Below are positions 7,233 through 12,138 of a DNA stretch of 13,511 nt, piece after piece. This stretch comes from Flavobacterium sp. (lineage in GTDB: Bacteria; Bacteroidota; Bacteroidia; Flavobacteriales; Flavobacteriaceae), in contig NZ_JASLCE010000156.1 in assembly GCF_030146175.1 (NCBI RefSeq), forward strand, positions 1-13,511. The letters run 5' to 3'. The notes under the pieces are model-generated. The model saw nothing but the letters and a program-made list of their open reading frames with translations, made no database searches and was not told the origin of the DNA. The first letter of the stretch is position 1. Each line of letters opens with the position of its first letter. Position numbers and translations under genes: made by a program.

Positions 7233-7859
7233 TTACTCTGCATTATAATCCGCCAAACTGTTTGCTTCCTCTGGCGCTAGATATTTTTCAACAGCTATGC
7301 GTTTACCGGGATGCGTTATTTGATTTATTTTTAAATCATGTGAGTGGCCCCACCTAGGCGCATCACTTTCATAGCGCATTCTATAGACTATTTTAAATCC
7401 TACATTTGTTTGCGCTACGTAGAATAGTGCAACATAATCAAGAGGCAAACCATTATTTTCCGTATAACTCGTATAGCATGCAAAAAGTTCATCGTCAACT
7501 AACCATCTGACTAAACCTTCTCCTACTTTAGGATTTTTATATTGCTTTATTTGAAATAAGGTGCGCGGAATTGCTCTTTCTACATTTTGAAAATATAAAT
7601 CTTTCATCTTAATATCCAACTCCTGTACATCTTCTTCCTCTAATCCTCTCCAATATTCGTCCACATTGACAGTATGAAAATAATCTTCAACCTTTAATCG
7701 CATCTTCTCATATTCCTCATCAGAAACAGAAAAATCATAATTTGTTTTATTGCAAGTATATTCATCCTCAATAAAATTTTCAATAAATTTTTTAATCTCT
7801 TCCATATGTTTTTTTAGTTCTAAATAATAAGCTGGATTTTTTATGCTAAATCCTGCCAA
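7233..7859 (-). CDS. Unknown soluble protein in an immunity-type gene cluster
   Basis: Up to 208 residues with a TTG start at 7859; the first ATG is at 7805 (190 aa). Residues before that ATG (FSIKNPAYYLELKKH) look protein-like and continue the same helix, which is why the longer form is given. The protein is acidic, with an N-terminal helical region and a beta-rich C-terminal half (VRWLVDDELFACYTSY, DYVALFYVAQTNVGFKIVYRMRYE) and no signal peptide. I do not recognise the family; the overall look resembles immunity proteins. Its frame is continuous with the preceding gene: 41 sense codons separate that gene's TAG (7929) from ATG 7805 without another stop. Bracketed by 23-bp direct repeats at 7142 and 7887. 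Confidence 0.65.
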   Translation of the reverse strand: MAGFSIKNPAYYLELKKHMEEIKKFIENFIEDEYTCNKTNYDFSVSDEEYEKMRLKVEDYFHTVNVDEYWRGLEEEDVQELDIKMKDLYFQNVERAIPRTLFQIKQYKNPKVGEGLVRWLVDDELFACYTSYTENNGLPLDYVALFYVAQTNVGFKIVYRMRYESDAPRWGHSHDLKINQITHPGKRIAVEKYLAPEEANSLADYNAE

Positions 7860-7886
7860 ATCAATTTCTTTTTTGCTGCTTTCACC

Positions 7887-7909
7887 GACAAAGTAATGGT
7901 TCGTGCGAC
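7887..7909. repeat. 23-bp direct repeat, copy 2
   Basis: Second copy of the repeat at 7142-7164 (21/23 identical). It lies in the open frame linking the two genes; read on the minus strand it would encode RTNHYFV, and copy 1 in the corresponding frame would give RTNHCFV, so it may descend from a duplicated coding end. Confidence 0.7.
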
Positions 7910-7928
7910 CATTAAACGAAGCATCGTT

Positions 7929-8201
7929 CTATTTCCAGTCAGCCACAATTTGAGTATATAATTCTTTTTTTAATTGATATAAAGTATCGTTTTCTTGTTC
8001 GCAGAGAACACCGTCTTTATAAAGTACTACATCATCAAAAGCCCCCATACCACCATATATTGAAATTATTTTTCTGTAGGTTACATTATCGTTTGATACT
8101 TCCAATTCAGATATGAAGTTTTCAAAACATTTTGCCCAATTTAATTCCCCAACTTCTGTTAAGAGTTTTTGTATTTCAAGGCAATAATCTTTTACAGTCA
8201 T
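7929..8201 (-). CDS. Small DUF6966-like protein, probable immunity-type
   Basis: Start chosen at ATG 8201 (90 aa, MTVKDYCLEI...); upstream in-frame TTG at 8255 would add a Ser/Ile/Lys-rich stretch that does not look like protein. The pattern is an N-terminal amphipathic helix with W (ELNWAKCFENF), then IISIYGGMGAFDDVVLYKDG and a C-terminal helix ending IVADWK. The GGMGAFDDVVLY segment resembles the 'GGMGSFNDLVL' core that I associate with DUF6966, a family seen among toxin-immunity loci. Role is inferred from that resemblance and the neighbours. It is first in the minus-strand run of three such genes. Confidence 0.6.
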   Translation of the reverse strand: MTVKDYCLEIQKLLTEVGELNWAKCFENFISELEVSNDNVTYRKIISIYGGMGAFDDVVLYKDGVLCEQENDTLYQLKKELYTQIVADWK

Positions 8202-8383
8202 AGTATTTAGTTTCGATGTTGTTGTGATTTTTATTATCGACGAAGATTTTATCAAACTTAACTACAATAAGCTTACACATACACATCAATCACTACAATA
8301 ATCGCATAAATTTCACAAAATTACTTCGTTTACACTTCGCTAAAATAGTAATAAAATTCTTAAATTAATTAGCTTAAAAGTAT

Positions 8384-8422
8384 AAAAAAGCTGCGCTATA
8401 TTACTGCACAAAGAGCGGCAGC
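8384..8422 (-). terminator. Rho-independent terminator-like hairpin
   Basis: On the minus strand GCTGCCGCT pairs with AGCGCAGC (one bulged base) across a 16-nt loop and is followed directly by TTTTTT. It would stop minus-strand transcripts entering from the right, that is, reading antisense through the plus-strand gene at 8591-8866, before they reach the gene at 8201. It could instead be an attenuator in a leader. Confidence 0.55.
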
Positions 8423-8491
8423 TACTACTCTACCGATATATAAAAATTAATCTCCTTTTTAAGAATCGATTTTTATGAAATTTTGAAATGA

Positions 8492-8584
8492 TGCCGTAAA
8501 TATGGTACATTGCACTATCCTAAATCAGATTCTCTAGGTCGTCCGATAAGAGATCTGCAAAAGCAACGCAACTTTAAATTATAG
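8492..8584 (+). pseudogene. Possible 3' remnant of a toxin coding region
   Basis: A 30-codon open stretch (CRKYGTLHYPKSDSLGRPIR, then DLQKQRNFKL and TAG at 8582-8584) ends 6 bp before the plus-strand gene at 8591, and the frame is closed upstream by TGA at 8489. The wording GTLHYPKxDSxGRPI looks like the end of a real protein, and a toxin C-terminus directly before an immunity gene is the usual order in polymorphic toxin loci. The stretch is short and may be chance. Confidence 0.25.
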
Positions 8585-8590
8585 GTAATT

Positions 8591-8866
8591 ATGTTTTTTA
8601 AAAAGGAAGTTAAAATATCTAAAAACTTTGGAGAAGAATATATTGAAAAGGTAATAGCATTCCTAAGTACTGAATTTACAATTTCTTTTAAAAGAACGAA
8701 TGTGATCGAAATGGATTTGATTTTGTATGATTATATAATTGATGAAAATGAGGTTACTTTTCTTTCCGAAAGTAGGATTGGTACCTCTATTCTAGGTAAA
8801 AAGAAAATAATTGAAAAAATCAAAAAGAAAATGAAGGAAGAAAATACAGGACTTTTTGATGTCTAA
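8591..8866 (+). CDS. Small soluble protein of unknown function, immunity-type by context
   Basis: The only plus-strand gene: 91 residues from ATG 8591 to TAA. Composition is rich in Lys, Ile and Glu. It has an alpha/beta look: GEEYIEKVIAFLSTEF helix, strands ISFKRTN and EMDLILYDYIID, EVTFLSESRIGTSILG, then a strongly basic helix KKKIIEKIKKKMKEEN. No signal peptide or membrane segment. The conserved-looking core 'LILYDYIIDENEVTFLSE' is protein-like, and codon use matches neighbours, so I consider it real. No family is recognised. It follows a possible toxin tail by 6 bp and lies in a cluster of immunity-like genes. Confidence 0.65.
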   Translation: MFFKKEVKISKNFGEEYIEKVIAFLSTEFTISFKRTNVIEMDLILYDYIIDENEVTFLSESRIGTSILGKKKIIEKIKKKMKEENTGLFDV

Positions 8867-8907
8867 TGACAAATGTAAATTCAAAAAATAGTCAACCTAT
8901 TTTATGA

Positions 8908-9070
8908 CCAGATAGCGCGGATTTGTAATCTGTGAGAAGGTTATATTAAACCACATATGTTAAAAAACAAAACTACAACTTTTTAGGGTTGTAGTTTACT
9001 TCATCTTTATTGTCACGGATTACACCCGAGGCTTTAGCCGAACTGACGAAGTAAATCCGCGTTATCGGGG
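8908..9070. mobile_element. MITE/REP-like element, copy 2 (long arm on the right)
   Basis: Begins CCAGATAGCGCGGATTTG and ends GTAAATCCGCGTTATCGGGG. The centre is the same as in copies 1 and 3 and in the same orientation: AACTACAACTTTTTAGGGTT stem-loop, then CTTCATCTTTATTG. The 30-bp segment with GGCTTTAGCC, however, sits in the right arm in inverted orientation, whereas the other copies have it in the left arm. It ends 5 bp before the stop codon of the lipoprotein gene at 9076. Confidence 0.8.
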
Positions 9071-9075
9071 ATCGT

Positions 9076-9456
9076 TTATTTTTTAAATTTTAGTCCCAAT
9101 GGAGCTTTAGGTTTTACTTTGTCATACATATTAAAATATAAAGTTAAAGTATCCTTTTTGCCTTCATATGTGACTTTATAAACATCTAACATTCCCATTC
9201 CAAAAGAACTATTTCTAGTTTCAAAACTACAACAGCTTCCTGATCTTTTATACCATAATTCTTCTCCGTTTGGACCAGATAATGAGCTTAAAAATTTTTG
9301 CTCATTTGCAGGACCATTGGTATTACCTCCAACCTTAATTGGGTTCTCTTTAGAATATCCATACGTTGAATCGGCAGCTATTTCTTGTGTACCTGATTTT
9401 GTTGTTGAACATGAGATTAATGAAGTTAATGTGAAAATAATTAATAGTTTTTTCAT
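9076..9456 (-). CDS. Flavobacterial lipoprotein of unknown function
   Basis: The start is set at ATG 9456 (126 aa), because it opens with a lipoprotein signal MKKLLIIFTLTSLISC (lipobox LISC, Cys16); the in-frame ATG at 9516 would put 20 charged residues before the signal. The mature part contains ENPIKVGG, GPANEQKFLSSLSGPNGEEL, YKRSGSCCSF, VTYEGKKDTLTLYFNMYD and a C-terminal KAPLGLKF. I recall this set of motifs from a common Flavobacteriaceae lipoprotein family that is often mislabelled in databases as 2-dehydro-3-deoxyphosphooctonate aldolase; nothing enzymatic is visible. The gene lies between MITE copy 2 (right at its stop) and upstream block U1. Confidence 0.78.
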   Translation of the reverse strand: MKKLLIIFTLTSLISCSTTKSGTQEIAADSTYGYSKENPIKVGGNTNGPANEQKFLSSLSGPNGEELWYKRSGSCCSFETRNSSFGMGMLDVYKVTYEGKKDTLTLYFNMYDKVKPKAPLGLKFKK

Positions 9457-9530
9457 GTAGTTTGTATTATTTCTTTTTTGTTTAATTTTTAATTCGCTTA
9501 TTTTAAGACTATACATAGTTTTAAATTGCT

Positions 9531-9630
9531 ACTAACGTTATTTTTTGCGAAATTTATATATGTTTCGTAAAAAAAAGTGCTATAACTGTATTTTGTAAAA
9601 CAGATTCACTAAAGTAATTATTATTTTAGG
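9531..9630 (-). repeat. Upstream block U, copy 1 (truncated)
   Basis: Shares with U2-U4 the order (minus strand): AATTACTTT, ACAAAATACAG-TATAG, CTTTTTT, a TACGAAA...TTTCG inverted repeat (9547-9552 / 9563-9568) and an AACGTTAG end. Its distal part (the AAAAACACGTATTGCTTT segment of U2 and U4) is missing, cut off by MITE copy 3. It lies about 75 bp upstream of the lipoprotein start. Confidence 0.65.
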
Positions 9631-9633
9631 AAT

Positions 9634-9791
9634 TAGATAGCGTGGATTTACTTCGTCAGTTTGGCTAAAGCCTCGGGTGTAATCCACACGAAGGTTATTA
9701 AATCACATATATTAAAAAACAAAACTACAACTTTTTAAGGTTGTAGTTTACTTCTTCTTTATTGGTACGGATTGCAAATCTGCGCTATCGG
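9634..9791. mobile_element. MITE/REP-like element, copy 3
   Basis: Begins at GATAGCGTGGATTTACTTCG and ends CAAATCTGCGCTATCGG. As in copy 1, the extra segment with GGCTAAAGCC is in the left arm. The centre has AACTACAACTTTTTAAGGTT (stem-loop) and CTTCTTTATTGGTACGG. It ends 2 bp before the stop codon of the gene at 9794 and abuts truncated block U1 on the other side. Confidence 0.8.
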
Positions 9792-9793
9792 TC

Positions 9794-10237
9794 TCATTTG
9801 AAAAGTTGTTTTACATTTTTTGTCAATTCAAGATGTTCGTTGTTATCATCTCCTCCAAAGAATTTCTGCCAAAACGTTTTTGGTTTAGGTTCTGTCTTTA
9901 CAACTATAAATAGCTCTTGTCCGTCAAGTGATTTAGGATATATTACTCGTGTCGCCCAATTTGTCGAAGCGAAAAGTCCTGGTGCTAATTCACAGTTGAG
10001 TTTTTGTCCTAATTGCTTCCAAAACTGTTCGTGATCAACTGAATGTGTCGGTGCTTGCCACCATTGATCAACAGTGTCGGCAAAAACAAAAAAACAGTCG
10101 TCCGCTAATGGTCCAGACGAAGTTGTATATTCTCCAATAAATTTAATTTTATCAATGTCAAGCGTCCACCTATTTTGTGGGTCTTGTTCATAAACTATTG
10201 TGTCGTTCTTAATTGTCAGTTTATTTGCCGGTGCCAT
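9794..10237 (-). CDS. Unknown soluble protein, cassette-type gene
   Basis: Starts at ATG 10237 (147 aa, MAPANKLTIKNDTIVYEQD). An in-frame ATG at 10276 would add 13 residues, but it overlaps the AATGTTATG end of the conserved block U2, so I prefer the internal start. The sequence has a strand-rich N-terminal half (LTIKNDTIVYE, WTLDIDKIKFIGEYTT, CFFVFADTVDQWWQAP), a helix EQFWKQLGQKLN, then ATRVIYPKSLDGQELFIVV and a C-terminal TFWQKFFGGDDN...LTKNVKQLF. No signal peptide or membrane segment. Domain family not recognised. It forms a single-gene unit between U2 upstream and MITE copy 3 at its stop. Confidence 0.68.
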   Translation of the reverse strand: MAPANKLTIKNDTIVYEQDPQNRWTLDIDKIKFIGEYTTSSGPLADDCFFVFADTVDQWWQAPTHSVDHEQFWKQLGQKLNCELAPGLFASTNWATRVIYPKSLDGQELFIVVKTEPKPKTFWQKFFGGDDNNEHLELTKNVKQLFK

Positions 10238-10270
10238 TTTGCTTATTGCCTGTTTGTTTAGCCTTGTCCA

Positions 10271-10395
10271 TAACATTGTTTTATACGAAACTTTCCCCTT
10301 ATTTATTTCGTAAAAAAGCGATATAGCTGTATTTTGTGAATACGAAAGAAAGTAATTTATAGATAATAAAGCAATACGTGTTTTTACTTAATTTT
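10271..10395 (-). repeat. Upstream block U, copy 2
   Basis: About 125 bp, closely matching U4 and U3. On the minus strand: AAAAACACGTATTGCTTT, TATAAATTACTTTCTTTCG, CACAAAATACAGCTATA, CGCTTTTTTACGAAA, a spacer with AAGGGGAAAG, TTTCGTA and finally AACAATGTTATG. TACGAAA (10284-10290) and TTTCGTA (10306-10312) form a stem-loop. Directly upstream of the gene at 9794-10237. Confidence 0.75.
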
Positions 10396-10488
10396 TAGAC
10401 ACAGGGATTTTTAAATTAAAACCTCTGCACATACTTTTTATTTAAAATTGAATTTTTATAGTTTTTTGTGGCATTGCAGTTAAGGTTT
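10396..10488. other. AT-rich intergenic, nothing identified
   Basis: Between upstream block U2 and the inverted-repeat element D2. No reading frame or hairpin of note; together with those two elements it makes up the gene-free stretch 10277-10602. Confidence 0.3.
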
Positions 10489-10600
10489 CGGGCTTTGTGT
10501 TCAGGCGGGTTTCAAAGCACAAAGTTTCAATTTCTTACTAAAGTACATAAGGAGCACAAAGCACCAAGTTTACACGTCATCCCGCCTGACGCAAGGCTCG
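10489..10600 (-). repeat. Downstream structured element D2 (long inverted repeat)
   Basis: Arms 10489-10509 (CGGGCTTTGTGTTCAGGCGG and one more G) and 10581-10600 (CCCGCCTGACGCAAGGCTCG) pair over about 20 bp with three mismatches and one bulged base, around a 71-bp loop. The right arm ends 2 bp from the stop codon of the TPR gene, whose TAA is part of CTATAACACGAG. The loop contains AAAGCACAAAGTTTC and AAAGCACCAAGTTT, similar to the loop of D1. Confidence 0.7.
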
Positions 10601-10602
10601 TG

Positions 10603-11253
10603 TTATAGGGCGTTTTGTCTTTTTAGTATTTCAATAACGTACTGTCTGTTTACTAATGCATCATCGTATTGTGGCCACAATTCAATTGCTTTGTTGAATT
10701 TATTTAGAGCTTCTTTTAAATTTCCACTTTCTATCAAGTCCACGCCATAATTATACCACAGTCTGGCATCATTTGGCGATGTTTCAATTGCTTTTTGATG
10801 AAATTCTAATACCGTTTTAATATCACCAATTAGAGCGTATATTTCAGAAAGGTCATCATAATACTCACCTGTTTCTTGAATGTTTAATGCTCTCTTCAAG
10901 TCCGCTATGGAATCTTCTAATCACCCAAGAAATTTCAAGCTAAATGCTCTCGACTTTAACGCATAATCATAATTTGGGTCAAGAGATAATGCTTTGTCAA
11001 AATCTTTGATAGAGTTTTCTGTTTCATTATTATAAAATTTAGCAATCCCACGCATTGTATATTGTTCCGGTGTGTCAGGCTCAAAATCATAATTACCTTC
11101 TTGTATTCTTGTCCACAAAAAAACAAAACGCTCTATTATTTGTGTATCTTTAGGGTTTTCTTTGATTAAGGTGCTATATTCAACCAAAGCGTCTGGATAC
11201 TTATCTTGTTTAATAAGTTCCTCTGCATATTTTTTTCGGTCATTATAATTCAT
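10603..11253 (-). pseudogene. TPR-repeat protein interrupted by an in-frame TGA
   Basis: Starts at ATG 11253 and would be 216 residues, but codon 111 is TGA (10921-10923). The frame continues without other interruption to TAA at 10603. Both halves are tetratricopeptide repeats: before the stop, TMRGIAKFYNNETENSIKDFDKALSLDP and YALKSRAFSLKFLG; after it, LEDSIADLKRALNI, EYYDDLSEIYALIGD, ARLWYNYGVDLIESGNLKEALNKFNKAIELWP. The stop falls exactly where one residue is expected between helices A and B of one repeat, so this is a nonsense mutation (or sequencing error) in a single gene, not two genes. TPR proteins mediate protein interaction. The start overlaps the previous stop as ATGA, so the two are translationally coupled. 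Confidence 0.85.
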
Positions 11254-11615
11254 AATCCATTATCATTTAGTAATTTAAATGAACTTCTAAGTACATTATA
11301 CAAATCTTGTGGCGTAGATGAGTTTGTCGCGCTTGTTTTTAAATCTAATAGTTCATTAACAAGATTGTTATTGTCGTTAATCTCTGTGGCTCTATACAAA
11401 AGATTATTGTAAGCGTTGTCTATGTAATTTTGTACTTGGGAAAATTTACTGTCATATTCTTTTTTAAGTTTAGATTCAGTGGCTTTTCCAATAGATTCTT
11501 CATAATTGTATTTTTTATACAAGAGACTTTCCCAAGTGTCAGTGTTTGCACCTTTTTGGAAACGGTCGCATTTCCAAGCTCGTCTTATAAAAAATTCATA
11601 TGTCGTGTTGTCCAT
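11250..11615 (-). CDS. Unknown small soluble protein, coupled to the TPR gene
   Basis: 121 residues from ATG 11615, in an A-rich context after block U3. Predominantly helical and hydrophilic: MDNTTYEFFIRRAWKCDRF at the start, a basic-acidic middle (KATESKLKKEYDSKFSQVQNYIDNAYNNLLYRATE) that could form a coiled coil, then a Ser/Thr-rich linker and a final helix DLYNVLRSSFKLLND. No signal peptide. Family not recognised. Its TGA stop overlaps the ATG of the TPR gene by 4 bp (ATGA at 11250-11253), implying that the two products work together. Confidence 0.68.
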   Translation of the reverse strand: MDNTTYEFFIRRAWKCDRFQKGANTDTWESLLYKKYNYEESIGKATESKLKKEYDSKFSQVQNYIDNAYNNLLYRATEINDNNNLVNELLDLKTSATNSSTPQDLYNVLRSSFKLLNDNGL

Positions 11616-11649
11616 ATTTTAAGTTTTTAATGTGTCGTTTTAAAATACC

Positions 11650-11770
11650 TTATAACAATGTTTTTCACGAAACTTTTACAAGTTTTTTTCATCAAAAAGC
11701 ATATCACTGTGTCTACAAAAAAGAAAGTAATTTATAAACAATATAGTAATCCCTGTTTTTACCGAATTTA
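11650..11770 (-). repeat. Upstream block U, copy 3
   Basis: Matches U2 and U4 over about 120 bp, most divergent of the full-length copies: on the minus strand GGTAAAAACAGGGATTACTA, TATAAATTACTTTCTTTT, GACACAGTGATATGCTTTTT, AAAGTTTCGTGAAAAACATT and GTTATAAGG. The outer TACGAAA stem is degenerate here but AAACTT-TTAC-AAGTTT forms a local hairpin. Upstream of the two-gene unit 11615-10603. Confidence 0.7.
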
Positions 11771-11891
11771 CAAACTAAAGTATTAAGATATAATTCTTAA
11801 TAAAAAAGAAATACTTTTCAGTTGAACCGAATAAAAAGCGAACAAATCACAAAAAAGTAGCTTAACTTATTCTCCCGTTTTTGTTTGCATA
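11771..11891. other. AT-rich intergenic, nothing identified
   Basis: Part of the 520-bp gap between the AbiC-like gene and the next unit. No open frame, promoter consensus or strong hairpin seen. Confidence 0.3.
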
Positions 11892-11931
11892 TTCATCGAA
11901 CACCTTGTGTCGCTTTTGTTCTATTTTAATA
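11892..11931 (-). repeat. Repeat R, copy 3 (core only)
   Basis: 31 of 40 bases match copy 2 by eye: minus strand TATTAAAATAGAACAAAAGC, then a hairpin ACAC-AAG-GTGT (arms again changed but paired) and TTCGAT. The flanking homology and terminator seen in copies 1 and 2 are absent. Confidence 0.45.
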
Positions 11932-12006
11932 AAGTTGAATGAGGATGCATATATATGACTATATTCTTTAGTATTATTATAGCTCAATTATTTATATTAG
12001 TTTGCT

Positions 12007-12115
12007 ACCTTGCTGAAGGCGGAGCTTTTTGAGCACCAAGCTTTCATACAAGTACAAATATTTATTTAATATTCTAATGTTCACTTTAATACTGTCGCTC
12101 CGCTTTTGGCAAGGT
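12007..12115 (-). repeat. Downstream structured element D1 (long inverted repeat)
   Basis: Arms ACCTTGCTGAAGGCGGAGC (12007-12025) and GCTCCGCTTTTGGCAAGGT (12097-12115) pair at 16 of 19 positions around a 71-bp AT-rich loop. On the minus strand it follows the AbiC-like gene's stop by about 23 bp and is preceded by CGCATAACAACACC. The loop motif GAGCACCAAGCTTTCA resembles that in D2, and both loops are 71 bp. Confidence 0.7.
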
Positions 12116-12138
12116 GTTGTTATGCGTTCGCCATTCTT

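Larger units (their letters stand above)
8202..8590. other. Divergent intergenic region between minus- and plus-strand immunity-type genes
   Basis: Holds a minus-strand terminator (8384-8422), a second inverted repeat CAGATTCTCT...AGAGATCTG (8526-8559) and a possible decayed coding tail (8492-8584). No clear TAnnTTTG promoter was found for either flanking gene. Confidence 0.4.

Noticed and set aside
8390..8440. tRNA-like stretch containing CGGTAGAGTAG on the minus strand
   Set aside because: No cloverleaf can be completed; the segment is better explained by the GCTGCCGCT/AGCGCAGC hairpin plus T run.
10603..10899. Separate TPR gene with a TTG start
   Set aside because: The frame is continuous with the upstream TPR gene through a single TGA and repeat spacing, so this is its 3' half.
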